Positions 7,511 through 15,521 of a DNA stretch of 64,000 nt are shown one piece after another. Location of the stretch: contig NZ_BMJQ01000018.1 in NCBI RefSeq assembly GCF_014643535.1, positions 82,919-146,918 on the forward strand. Reading direction: 5' to 3'. A model generated the notes under the pieces. That model made no database searches. It worked only from the letters and a program-made list of their open reading frames with translations, and was not told where the DNA came from. Position 1 is the stretch's first letter; every line of letters begins with the position of its first letter. Both the position numbers and the translations under genes were made by a program. The DNA comes from Aliidongia dinghuensis (GTDB taxonomy: Bacteria; Pseudomonadota; Alphaproteobacteria; ATCC43930; CGMCC-115725).

Positions 7511-8833
7511 TTAGTTGAGCTCGATGCGCTTCAGATCGCCGACGACGAAGATGTAGGAGAGCGCGCCGGTCAGCGTGACGACCGAGATGAAGGCGAGCGC
7601 GCCGACGAACGAGCCGGTGGCATTGACGATGAGGCCGATCATCAGCGGCGTCACGATGCCGGCCGCATTGGCGAACAGGTTGAAGATGCCGCCGCTCAAG
7701 CCGAGCAGCCCCTTCGGCGCGATGTCCGACACGATCATCCAGGCGAGCGCCGACATGCCTTGCGCGAAATAGGCGACGCAGAGGATGGCGATGACCACCG
7801 CATCCGACCGCACATAGTTCGCCGTGACGATCACCGAGGCGAGCAGCAGCCCCGTGATCACTGGACCCTTGCGTGCCCAGTTGAGCGACACGCCCCGCCG
7901 CAGCAGCGCATCGGAGATCCAGCCGCCGACCAGCGTGCCGACCGAGGCCGCGATGAACGGCAGGACGGCGATCCACCCAACCTTCAGCCATTCCATGTGC
8001 CGCTCCTGGGACAGGTAGGTCGGAAACCAGGTCAGGAAGAAGACGTTGGTCGAGTTGCAGGCGAACTGCCCGATGCAGATGCCGGCCATGGCGCGCTGCC
8101 GCAGCAGGTACGGGATCTGCGACCACTCGAAGCGTTGCGATGTTTTGGCACCGCTCACGACGCCGCCGCCCGCCTCGATATAGTCGAGCTCGGCCTGGTT
8201 GACGGTCTTGGCGGCGTGCGGCTCGCGATACTTGGACCACCAGACGAAGCCATAGGCGATGCCGGCGCCGCCGACGATGGCGAAGAGCATGCGCCAGCCG
8301 AATTCGGCCTGGATCCAGAACAGCAGGGGCGTCAGGAACGCGAGACCGATGTACTCGGCGAAGGTGTAGACGCCCGTGGCCCGGGCGCGCTCGTGCTGCG
8401 GGAACCACATGGCGACCACCCGGCTGTTCGTCGGGAAGCAGGGCGCCTCGGCGACGCCCATGGAAAGCCGCAGGCCGAGCAGCGAGAAGAAGCCGGTCGC
8501 GAGGCACTGCAGGCCGGTGAAGAGCGACCAGAGCGTCAGTGCCGCGTAATAGATCGTCCGCGTGCCGAACCGGTCCAGCAGGATGCCGGCGGGGATCTGG
8601 CTCGCCGTATAGGTCCACGAGAAAGCCGAGAAGATGACGCCCATCAGGGCTGCGTTCAGGCCAAGCTCGCGGCTCATGGTGGGCGCCGCGATACCGACCA
8701 CGCTGCGGTCGAGATAGTTGATCGTCGTGCCAATGGCGATGAGCGCCAGGATCACGAAGCGCGCTCTGCTTCGCGTCATCGTCGCCGCTGCTGTTACCGG
8801 CGCCATTGCCGCCGTTGCTTGCTGATCCGTCAC
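7511..8833 (-). CDS. MFS transporter, anion:cation symporter family
   Basis: The 440-residue inner-membrane permease has twelve predicted segments. NYLDRSVVGIA near the first segment and the GLRLSMGVAEAPCFPTNSR motif before a WFPQHERARA loop are typical of the anion:cation symporter family. Relatives take up glucarate, galactonate, phthalate, 4-hydroxyphenylacetate and similar acids. The start is GTG at 8833 with GGAGGA six bases upstream. It diverges from a TetR gene with a good dyad between them, and heads an operon with an SDR and a TIM-barrel enzyme. A hydroxylated organic acid such as quinate, shikimate or a sugar acid is a reasonable but unproven substrate. Confidence 0.92.
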   Translation of the reverse strand: MTDQQATAAMAPVTAAATMTRSRARFVILALIAIGTTINYLDRSVVGIAAPTMSRELGLNAALMGVIFSAFSWTYTASQIPAGILLDRFGTRTIYYAALTLWSLFTGLQCLATGFFSLLGLRLSMGVAEAPCFPTNSRVVAMWFPQHERARATGVYTFAEYIGLAFLTPLLFWIQAEFGWRMLFAIVGGAGIAYGFVWWSKYREPHAAKTVNQAELDYIEAGGGVVSGAKTSQRFEWSQIPYLLRQRAMAGICIGQFACNSTNVFFLTWFPTYLSQERHMEWLKVGWIAVLPFIAASVGTLVGGWISDALLRRGVSLNWARKGPVITGLLLASVIVTANYVRSDAVVIAILCVAYFAQGMSALAWMIVSDIAPKGLLGLSGGIFNLFANAAGIVTPLMIGLIVNATGSFVGALAFISVVTLTGALSYIFVVGDLKRIELN

Positions 8834-9030
8834 CCTAGTCCTCCCGGATATGCGCGCCAGTTTCGTGCGCTCGTTCTCGATGTCGGGTGCCGCCGATTGG
8901 GGCGGCGTGATCGCGATTTGGAGGGGGGCGCTCGGCCGCGCGCGTCGATGCGCGCCGCTTGTGCGGCCGTGGCCAACGGAAAGATATGGCGAGTCTTGTC
9001 CATGGCGGCTTCCCCCTGTCGGGCCGACTT

Positions 9031-9048
9031 ATTAATCTGTGGATTAAT
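9031..9048. promoter_or_regulatory. Candidate TetR operator between the MFS operon and tetR
   Basis: ATTAATC, a 4-bp spacer TGTG and GATTAAT form a perfect 7-bp-arm dyad in the 322-bp divergent gap (8834-9155). A second small palindrome, GTAATTAC, follows at 9056-9063. The rest of the gap (8834-9030) is GC-rich and shows nothing I recognise. The AT-rich island around the dyad is the only plausible promoter/operator region. Confidence 0.55.
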
Positions 9049-9155
9049 TGAGAGCGTAATTACCCCGCTGGATAATTTCTGTCAACGCGAATTGCAGCCT
9101 GCTAAGATGCGGCCGGCACCGCAGCCGTTGCCGAGTGAAGGGGGTGGGCAGCTCG

Positions 9156-9824
9156 ATGGAACCCGCACGCAAGATCGATGAAGCGGAGACCAAGCCCAAG
9201 CGCAGCCGCAAGCGCGACCGGGAAAAGACTCGTCAAGAGATCCTGGATATCGCGCTTGAAGAGTTCACCGAGAATGGCTTCGCCGCGGCTAATACTGACG
9301 TCATTGCAGCCCGAGCCGGCATTACCAAGCGGCTGATCTTCTATTACTTTAATTCTAAGGAAGAACTTTTCGTGGCGGTGCTTGACGCGGCCTACACGAA
9401 AATGCGGCGCGCGGAGGAAGACCTCGGTCTCGACGGCTTGCTGCCCGAGGCGGCGATCCGCACCCTCGCGGCGTTCACCTTTGATTTCGATCAAAACAAC
9501 CCGGCGTTCGTCCGTCTCGTGTTGATCGAGAACTTGCTCCACGGCCGCCACGTGGCACGTTCATCGAAAGCCAGGGCAATGACCCGGCCGATCATCGATC
9601 AGATCCGGCGCGTGCTGGCGCGTGGCGTTGTCGAGGGAGTGATCCGGCCGGGCATCGATCCCGTCGAACTGCACATGACCTTGAGCGCCCTCTGCTTTTT
9701 CTCGGTCTCCAACCGGCATACCTTCGAGCCGCAGTTCAGCTACGACATGTCATCGTCCGAAGCGAAGGCACGGCGCAGAGCCGAGATCGCCGACCTGATC
9801 TGGCGCTATGTCCGGAAAGAGTGA
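9156..9824 (+). CDS. TetR/AcrR family transcriptional regulator
   Basis: This is a 222-residue TetR protein. A basic leader (KPKRSRKRDREKTRQEILDI) precedes the helix-turn-helix NGFAAANTDVIAARAGITKR and the IFYYFNSKEELF signature. The all-helical effector domain fills the rest. GTG at 9135 is an alternative start, but the ATG at 9156 follows an AAGGGGG stretch. Divergent from the MFS/SDR/TIM-barrel operon with a dyad in the gap, it probably represses that operon until its ligand is present. Confidence 0.9.
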   Translation: MEPARKIDEAETKPKRSRKRDREKTRQEILDIALEEFTENGFAAANTDVIAARAGITKRLIFYYFNSKEELFVAVLDAAYTKMRRAEEDLGLDGLLPEAAIRTLAAFTFDFDQNNPAFVRLVLIENLLHGRHVARSSKARAMTRPIIDQIRRVLARGVVEGVIRPGIDPVELHMTLSALCFFSVSNRHTFEPQFSYDMSSSEAKARRRAEIADLIWRYVRKE

Positions 9825-9986
9825 AACCGGGCCAGCTGCAATCAATTCCTGATGAGCGCCTCAGTCTCCCCCGTGAGGCGCCGCGCCAGATCACGCGAGA
9901 GACGCTTCGCTACCGCGACCGGCAAAGCTCACAGTCGTGTCGCATCACATTCCTCGCCTGCTGGGACGCACTCCCGTTCGGTCGGC

Positions 9987-10016
9987 TTGCATTAACGACC
10001 AATTAGTCCATATATG
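9987..10016 (+). promoter_or_regulatory. Possible promoter/operator of the second tetR gene
   Basis: TTGCAT (9987-9992) and ATATAT (10010-10015) are spaced 17 bp apart, as for a housekeeping promoter. Between them lies the near-palindrome GACCAATTAGTC (9997-10008), which could be an autoregulatory operator. Transcription would begin close to 10022, almost at the first in-frame ATG. The rest of the gap, from 9825, shows nothing notable. Confidence 0.4.
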
Positions 10017-10020
10017 GGAG

Positions 10021-10635
10021 ATGCCCGAGCAAACTTCACCGCGGATGCCGCGCGGCCGGCCCCGAGAGTTCGATACGGACGCCGCCGTCAAGCGCGCCAT
10101 GGGCGTTTTCTGGTCGTGCGGCTATCACGGCACATCACTCCCTGATCTGCTTGAGGCAACGAACCTCTCGCGCGGCAGCCTCTACGCGGCCTTTGGCGAC
10201 AAGCACGGGCTCTTTCTGCGCGCCCTCGATCGCTATATCGACGATGCACTGGCGCGGCTCGATAGCGAACTCGATCCACGGAATGATGCCTTGGCGGGTC
10301 TGCGAACCTACTTGGCTGGTTATGTCGACCGCACGAGCGGCATTGGCGGCAAGCGCGGATGCCTGGTGGTGGCGACTGCCATGGAATTGGCCGCCCACGA
10401 CACCGAGGTGGAGCAGCGCATCCGGCGGGTCTTCGAGAGGATGGAGACACGGCTGACAGAGGCGCTGACGCGCGCGCAGGCAGCGGGACAACTGGCCGAT
10501 GGCGTCGAGCCCGCGACCGCCGCCCGCATGCTGCTCTGCCTGCTCGAAGGCATGCGTGTCGTCGGCAAAACAGACCCGGACCGCACCATGTCGCAAGCCG
10601 CGGTCCAAACCCTCATCGACCGCCTCGTAAGGTAG
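10021..10635 (+). CDS. TetR/AcrR family transcriptional regulator
   Basis: The 204-residue protein has the N-terminal PRGRPREFD leader and a helix-turn-helix (GYHGTSLPDLLEATNLSRGS) followed by LYAAFGDKHGLF, a signature of the AcrR/NemR-like group. A C-terminal ligand domain follows. The ATG at 10021 sits directly against GGGAG, so the ATG at 10045 (MPRGRPREFD) may be the real start. The gene runs in the same direction as the EamA transporter 69 bp downstream, suggesting that it controls that exporter and itself. Ligand unknown. Confidence 0.88.
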   Translation: MPEQTSPRMPRGRPREFDTDAAVKRAMGVFWSCGYHGTSLPDLLEATNLSRGSLYAAFGDKHGLFLRALDRYIDDALARLDSELDPRNDALAGLRTYLAGYVDRTSGIGGKRGCLVVATAMELAAHDTEVEQRIRRVFERMETRLTEALTRAQAAGQLADGVEPATAARMLLCLLEGMRVVGKTDPDRTMSQAAVQTLIDRLVR

Positions 10636-10704
10636 AGATCACATGGCCAGACCATTGTTCAGGCACGTCTATATCTGGACCGTTTGGTCGTGAAAGAAAT
10701 TCCC

Positions 10705-11616
10705 ATGTCCCCGACCCAAATCGCCTGCGCGGTGCTCGTGCCCCTGTTTTGGGGCTTGCAATTCGTCGTCATCAAGGTTGGCCTGGCGGCGTTTCCTCCG
10801 CTGTTCTTCGTCGGTCTCCGCTTCGCCGCCGTCGCGGCGATTCTGCTGCCGTTCGTCGGGCGACCGACCCGGCGCGAACTCGGACCGATGATCGCCATCT
10901 CGGTCTTCTTCGGCGGTCTGAACTTCGCGCTGTTTTTCGTCGGGCTCGGGCAAGGGCTCGCGAGTGTGTCGGCCGTCGCCAACCAGCTCTCAACGCCCTT
11001 TACGGTTCTCCTCGCTTGGCCATTTCTCGGTGAGCGGCCTTCGACGCGCATTATCATCGGCGTTGCTCTGGCATTCGGAGGCGTGGCGCTGACCGTGGTG
11101 GAGCCGAGTGCCTCGGTGAAGATCGTGCCGACCCTGCTGGTCATCGCCGCCGGCTTCGCCTTTGCGATCGGGAGCGTGCTCACGAAACTCTATGGTCCAT
11201 TCGAGCCGCTGAAACTGATGGCCTGGATGTCGCTCTTCACCGTTCCGCAGGTCATGGCGACCTCCCTCGTGATCGAGCACGGTCAACTCGCATCGCTCCA
11301 TGCGGCCGGCCTGACGGCTTGGTTGGCCTTCGCCTACACCGTGCTGTTCGGCGCGGTCGCCGGCTGGGGCCTGTGGTTCTGGCTGATCGCCCGGTGCTCG
11401 ATGGCGCGTGTGGCGCCCTTCGCGCTGTTGCTGACCGTCTTCGCTGTCGCCGCCGGGGTTGTCTTCCTGCACGAACCCCTGACGCCAACGCTCGTCTCGG
11501 GCGCCGTCATTTGCATCCTCGGCGTAGCCATCACCCAGAGCCGATCCTTCGCCCGGCATAGCCTGCCGACACCACCCCAGGCACCGGCCGAGCCAATCCA
11601 GGGAGAATGCCCGTGA
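10705..11616 (+). CDS. EamA/DMT family transporter
   Basis: This 303-residue inner-membrane protein of about ten segments is built from two EamA repeats. The first is near FWGLQFVVIKVGLAAFPPLF and the second begins around FAFAIGSVLTKLYGPFEPLK; the wording is typical of cysteine/O-acetylserine or amino-acid exporters of the YdeD type. The ATG at 10705 follows GAAAG. A TTG at 10684 in the same frame has no ribosome site. The C-terminal tail after residue 285 is a Pro-rich cytoplasmic extension. A metabolite or toxic-compound exporter under the preceding TetR is the likely role; substrate unknown. Confidence 0.88.
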   Translation: MSPTQIACAVLVPLFWGLQFVVIKVGLAAFPPLFFVGLRFAAVAAILLPFVGRPTRRELGPMIAISVFFGGLNFALFFVGLGQGLASVSAVANQLSTPFTVLLAWPFLGERPSTRIIIGVALAFGGVALTVVEPSASVKIVPTLLVIAAGFAFAIGSVLTKLYGPFEPLKLMAWMSLFTVPQVMATSLVIEHGQLASLHAAGLTAWLAFAYTVLFGAVAGWGLWFWLIARCSMARVAPFALLLTVFAVAAGVVFLHEPLTPTLVSGAVICILGVAITQSRSFARHSLPTPPQAPAEPIQGECP

Positions 11617-11658
11617 ACTCGGAGACGGTCGCTTAGGCCCAGCGGCGACCAGCGGGCT

Positions 11659-12555
11659 TCAGCCTTGAGGAAGCTCCAACCGTTCGAGATCGGCAATAAG
11701 CCCGGGTCCGGTCGGTTCCCATCCGAGCTTCTTGCGGGTCTTGGCACTCGAGGCGGGCACGTCGTGGTCGGCAAACCTGGCAAGCCAGCCGAAATAGGCT
11801 TGCGCCTCTTCCGGGGCGACGGATTTGACGGGCAGGTTCAACCGTCGACCGATGGCTTCGGCGATATCGCGCATCGGTACGCCTTCTTCGGCGACAGCGT
11901 GATATTTCGCGTCCGGCTCCGCCTTCTCGACCGCCAGCCTGTAGAGGCGGGCGACATCGACAACATAGGCCGCCGGCCAACGATTGAGGCCGTCTCCGAT
12001 ATAGGCGCACACGCCCTTTTCCCGATACATCGCGATGGCCCAAGTGACGAGGCCCTGCGTTACGGGATCGTGGACCTGCGGCAGCCGCACCACCGACACG
12101 TTGACGCCTTGGGCGGCGACGGAGGCGGCTGCCTCCTCGGAGGCCGCGCGCGGATGCACGTCGCAGCCGATGATCGCATTGTCTTCCTTGGCCGGCTCGC
12201 CGGGCACGGTGTTGGCGAGCCCGGTCCCGGAGGTCACGATCAACGGCCGGTTGGAGCCGGCGAGAACGGAGCCGAGCGCCTGGATCACGCTGCGATCGTC
12301 CTCGCAGTTTTGAACGAACCGCGAAAAGTCGTGGTTGAAGGCCAGATGGATGACACCGTCCGATCGGGCGGCGCCTTCCTTCAGGCTTTCCGGTTCAGCG
12401 ATCGACCCACGATAGACCTCGGCACCCGCGGCCGCGAGCGCCGGGGCCTTGTCGTCCGAACGGCAGAGGCCGATCACCTGATGGCCCGACGCGATCAGGT
12501 CTTTGACGACTCTCGAACCGATGTTTCCTGTGGCACCAGTAACAAACACACGCAT
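11659..12555 (-). CDS. Extended SDR, NAD-dependent epimerase/dehydratase-like
   Basis: This is a 298-residue atypical/extended SDR. It starts MRVFVTGATGNIGSRVVKDL with the TGxxGxxG cofactor loop and continues with DGVIHLAFNHDFSRF, VTSGTGLA and an NRWPAAYVVDVARLYRLAVE C-terminal signature. The usual YxxxK is not obvious, as in NmrA-like or redox-sensing members. The ATG at 12555 begins the Rossmann fold; the frame upstream of it is not protein-like. It diverges from an XRE/MmyB regulator, an arrangement common for this family of small reductases, so it is the likely regulated target. Confidence 0.88.
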   Translation of the reverse strand: MRVFVTGATGNIGSRVVKDLIASGHQVIGLCRSDDKAPALAAAGAEVYRGSIAEPESLKEGAARSDGVIHLAFNHDFSRFVQNCEDDRSVIQALGSVLAGSNRPLIVTSGTGLANTVPGEPAKEDNAIIGCDVHPRAASEEAAASVAAQGVNVSVVRLPQVHDPVTQGLVTWAIAMYREKGVCAYIGDGLNRWPAAYVVDVARLYRLAVEKAEPDAKYHAVAEEGVPMRDIAEAIGRRLNLPVKSVAPEEAQAYFGWLARFADHDVPASSAKTRKKLGWEPTGPGLIADLERLELPQG

Positions 12556-12672
12556 GAGCAAAGTCTCCGGTTTTGGTTCGGGCCACTTTTGGCCAACACA
12601 AGGCGGGCACGACCTTGGCGGCGGATACGCCCTTTCGCGCACGAGTATTGAGCGGCATGCGAAAGCATCTGC

Positions 12673-12688
12673 TGTCTTGCTGAAGACA
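12673..12688. promoter_or_regulatory. Candidate XRE/MmyB operator
   Basis: TGTCTT, GCTG and AAGACA form a perfect 6-bp-arm dyad in the middle of the 196-bp divergent gap. A second dyad, GGCCA-CTTT-TGGCC, lies at 12581-12594, just upstream of the SDR start. Either could be the regulator's site; the first is more central. Confidence 0.45.
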
Positions 12689-12751
12689 AACCTTGGCCCA
12701 AAGGCTATTCTGGTAAAGTAGTGAGATCATCATGGTATAGTGGCTAACAGG

Positions 12752-13603
12752 ATGGGTGAGCACCTGGCTACCGAGAACCCGCTCGGATCCTATCTGCGGG
12801 ACCGGCGCATGAAGCTCGATCCGGCCGCATTCGGCTTTCCCCCGGAGCGCCGACGCACGCCCGGCCTGCGCCGCGAGGAAGTGGCGCAACGCGCCAACAT
12901 CAGCCCGACTTGGTACACTTGGCTGGAGCAAGGACGCGGCGGTGCGCCCTCGGCCGACGTGCTCGACCGGATCTCGCGCGCCCTGATGCTGACAGAGGTT
13001 GAGCGCGAGCACCTCTTCCTCTTGGGCCTCGGGCGCCCGCCCGAGGTGCGCTACCAGGAGAACGAGGGCGTGACACCCCGGCTGCAGCGCGTGCTCGATG
13101 CGCTGGACCCGAGCCCTGCCCTCATTCGGACGGCCACCTGGAACGTGGTCGCCTGGAATCGGGCGGCCACCGTCATGCTGGGCGACTATGGCCCCCTGCC
13201 GCCGCATCAGCGCAACGTGCTGCGCATCATCTTTCTCGACCCGCGTGCCCGCACTGTGCAGTCCGACTGGGAGAGCATGGCGCGCCACGTGGTGGGCGCG
13301 TTCCGGGTAGAGGCCGCGCGTGCTGGGGCCGCAGCGGAAGTGGCGCCTCTCGTCGACGAGCTCTGCCGGCTCAGTCCCGAGTTCAGGACGATGTGGGCGG
13401 AGAACGATGTGCGCGGCGGCCAGCACGAAGCCGTCAAGCACATACGCCATCCGGTGCTCGGCCCGCTCGCCTTCGAATACTCGGCCTTTTCGGTCGACGG
13501 CCGGACCGATCTCAGCATGGTGGTCTACAATCCGGCGACGCCGGCGGATGCGGAGAAGATCAGAGCGCAGGTCGGCTCGACGCCACGGCGCGAGGAGACA
13601 TGA
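12752..13603 (+). CDS. Helix-turn-helix regulator with MmyB-like ligand-binding domain
   Basis: This is a 283-residue regulator. The XRE-type helix-turn-helix covers residues 10-75 (RTPGLRREEVAQRANISPTW, YTWLEQGRG). The MmyB-like PAS/ligand domain (residues 95-270) contains the usual NVVAWNRAA and NVLRIIFLDPRAR wording; these domains bind small hydrophobic ligands. A GTG at 12740 would add four residues. It is divergent from an extended SDR and ends exactly where the convergent AraC gene ends (13603/13604), with no spacer. Confidence 0.92.
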   Translation: MGEHLATENPLGSYLRDRRMKLDPAAFGFPPERRRTPGLRREEVAQRANISPTWYTWLEQGRGGAPSADVLDRISRALMLTEVEREHLFLLGLGRPPEVRYQENEGVTPRLQRVLDALDPSPALIRTATWNVVAWNRAATVMLGDYGPLPPHQRNVLRIIFLDPRARTVQSDWESMARHVVGAFRVEAARAGAAAEVAPLVDELCRLSPEFRTMWAENDVRGGQHEAVKHIRHPVLGPLAFEYSAFSVDGRTDLSMVVYNPATPADAEKIRAQVGSTPRREET

Positions 13604-14563
13604 TCACTGCTCCGGGCGACCGGTGTCGCTGCCTCGGCGTGTCGAGGCCGCAAGCGTCGCCGGCTCCGTCTGCTCCCGCGCATACCGCGCCGGCGGCAGC
13701 CCGACATGGCGGGTGAATGCGACGCTGAATGCGCTTGCCGAGCCGTAGCCGACGCGTTCCGCAATTTCGGCGACGCCACTGTCGTTCTGCCGGAGCATGT
13801 TCTTCGCCAAGGCCATGCGCCAGGCGAGCAAATACGCCATCGGCGCGACACCCACGGCGCGGCTGAACCGCTCGAAGAACGCGGAACGGGAGAGTGCCGC
13901 CTCCTTCGCCATTTGTGCGACCGTCCAGGGTTTGGTCGGGCTCTCGTGCATCCGTCGTAGTGCCACGGCAAGCCGCTCGTCGGCGAGCCCGCGCACGAGG
14001 CCGGGCGACGCCGCGGTGCCCGCCGTCGAGCGGAGCGCTTCGATGAGCAGAACCTCGATGAGGTGGGCGAGGATGACCTCGCGCGCCGGACGCCGTTCGC
14101 GGAACTCGTCTCTCACGAGCTGCACGAGGGTGGCGAGCCGCGGCTCGCCACGCACATGCACGAGTTGGGGAAGCAGCGACACCAGCAAGCCCGCGTCGGG
14201 GGAGCCGAAGCTGCAGTGGCCGACCAGCATGCGCAGGTCGGTCGGGCCGTCCTGGTCGCCGATCCTGAATTCGCCGGTGCCCAGTGCCACGGGCAAGGTT
14301 TCGGGCGCCTCCGCCGCGGGAGGTGCCAAGCTGGACATCGCGACCCCGTAAGCTGCAGAGATCAGGATGAAGTCGCCCGAGCGGAGCTCGATCGCATCGT
14401 GCCCGTCGACCATGAGGCGGCACCCGCCCTCGAGGACCACACAGTAGAAGGGCTGCCCGGCATCAGAGCGGCGGACGTGCCACGGGCCGGCGCCGACAAT
14501 GGCCTTCGAGAACCGGGCGCCCGGCTGCAGCAGCGTGACGACCTCCGCGAGCGGGTCAACCAT
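13604..14563 (-). CDS. AraC family regulator with cupin sensor domain
   Basis: The 319-residue protein has an N-terminal cupin_6-like sensor (PFYCVVLEGGCRLMVDG, then GDFILISAAYG). Two C-terminal AraC helix-turn-helix units span about 205-300 (WTVAQMAKEAALSRSAFFER and GVAEIAERVGYGSASAFSVA). This cupin-AraC class often controls an adjacent oxidoreductase in response to aldehydes or stress. Here the SDR at 14661 is divergent across a 97-bp gap containing a small dyad. Confidence 0.92.
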   Translation of the reverse strand: MVDPLAEVVTLLQPGARFSKAIVGAGPWHVRRSDAGQPFYCVVLEGGCRLMVDGHDAIELRSGDFILISAAYGVAMSSLAPPAAEAPETLPVALGTGEFRIGDQDGPTDLRMLVGHCSFGSPDAGLLVSLLPQLVHVRGEPRLATLVQLVRDEFRERRPAREVILAHLIEVLLIEALRSTAGTAASPGLVRGLADERLAVALRRMHESPTKPWTVAQMAKEAALSRSAFFERFSRAVGVAPMAYLLAWRMALAKNMLRQNDSGVAEIAERVGYGSASAFSVAFTRHVGLPPARYAREQTEPATLAASTRRGSDTGRPEQ

Positions 14564-14580
14564 GTCCGGACTCCTACAAA

Positions 14581-14597
14581 CGAAAATTGGACTTTCG
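14581..14597. promoter_or_regulatory. Small dyad between araC-like gene and SDR
   Basis: CGAAA and TTTCG flank a 7-bp centre inside the 97-bp AT-richer divergent gap. AraC proteins more often bind direct repeats, so this is only a weak operator candidate. Confidence 0.3.
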
Positions 14598-14660
14598 ATT
14601 ATAGAAGATCCGGCTGCGGCGACCTACCTCTTGGTACGGGAAATCACTCCAAGGGTCGCC

Positions 14661-15404
14661 ATGAAAACCATCCTGATCACCGGATGCTCGTCCGGCTTCG
14701 GACTTGAAACCGCCAAATGCTTTCTCGATCGCGACTGGAAGGTCGTCGCCACGATGCGCACGCCGCGCGAGGACGTGCTGCCTCGTTCCGAGCACCTGCG
14801 CGTGCTGGCCCTCGATGTCACCGATCCGGAGAGCATCCGTCGCGCCGTCGAGGCGGCGGGGCCGATCGATGCGCTCGTCAACAACGCCGGCTTCGGCGCG
14901 GCGGCGCCGTTCGAGGCCATCCCGATGGCGACGGTGCGCGAGCTCTTCGAGACCAACACCTTCGGCACGATGGCCGTGACGCAGGCGGTGCTGCCGCAGT
15001 TCAGGCAGCGCAGGGCCGGCGTCGTCGTGAACGTCACGTCGAGCGTGACCCTGAAATCGATCCCTCTGATCGCTGCGTATGCCGCGAGCAAGGCGGCGGT
15101 GAACGCATTTACCCAGTCGATGGCGCTGGAGCTCGAGCCGTTCGGTGTGCGCGCGCGCCTGGTGCTGCCGGGGCGTTCGCCCGAGACCCGCTTCGCGGAT
15201 AACGCGCACGCCCACATGCAGGGCCTCGACCACGAGGCTTATGCCGACCTGGTGAAGAGCGTCTTTGCCAGCTTTGCGGAGCCGGGACCGATCACGCACG
15301 CGCAGGACGTGGCCGAAGCGGTGTGGCGCGCGGTGAACGATCCGTCGAGCCCGATGCGGATCCCCGCCGGTGCTGACGCGGTCAACTGGGCCGCGTCGAG
15401 CTGA
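14661..15404 (+). CDS. Short-chain dehydrogenase/reductase
   Basis: This is a 247-residue classical SDR. It has MKTILITGCSSGFGLETAK with the TGxxxGxG loop, VNNAGFG, the catalytic Ser in NVTSSVT and YAASKAAVNAF. ATMR after the second strand suggests NADP(H) preference. The frame extends upstream to 14499, but the ATG at 14661 begins exactly at the Rossmann fold. It diverges from the AraC gene, its likely activator or repressor, and ends in a clear hairpin at 15445. Substrate unknown. Confidence 0.92.
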   Translation: MKTILITGCSSGFGLETAKCFLDRDWKVVATMRTPREDVLPRSEHLRVLALDVTDPESIRRAVEAAGPIDALVNNAGFGAAAPFEAIPMATVRELFETNTFGTMAVTQAVLPQFRQRRAGVVVNVTSSVTLKSIPLIAAYAASKAAVNAFTQSMALELEPFGVRARLVLPGRSPETRFADNAHAHMQGLDHEAYADLVKSVFASFAEPGPITHAQDVAEAVWRAVNDPSSPMRIPAGADAVNWAASS

Positions 15405-15444
15405 ATCCGGAGACGTCCGGCCTGCATCTCGGCATCAACAAGCG

Positions 15445-15476
15445 GGTGCGGGCGAGACCAGCGTCCCGCCCGCACC
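15445..15476 (+). terminator. Terminator after the SDR gene, possibly bidirectional
   Basis: GGTGCGGGCG pairs perfectly with CGCCCGCACC across a 12-nt loop and is followed by GATTTT. It lies between the convergent SDR and aldo/keto reductase genes. Confidence 0.65.
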
Positions 15477-15521
15477 GATTTTCACCGTGAAGGTGCGCTC
15501 GACCGGGTCCTGCCGCCGCGG

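Noticed and set aside
8834..9030. Short frames in the gap between the MFS and tetR genes
   Set aside because: No ribosome site or recognisable protein; the composition is that of GC-rich noncoding DNA.
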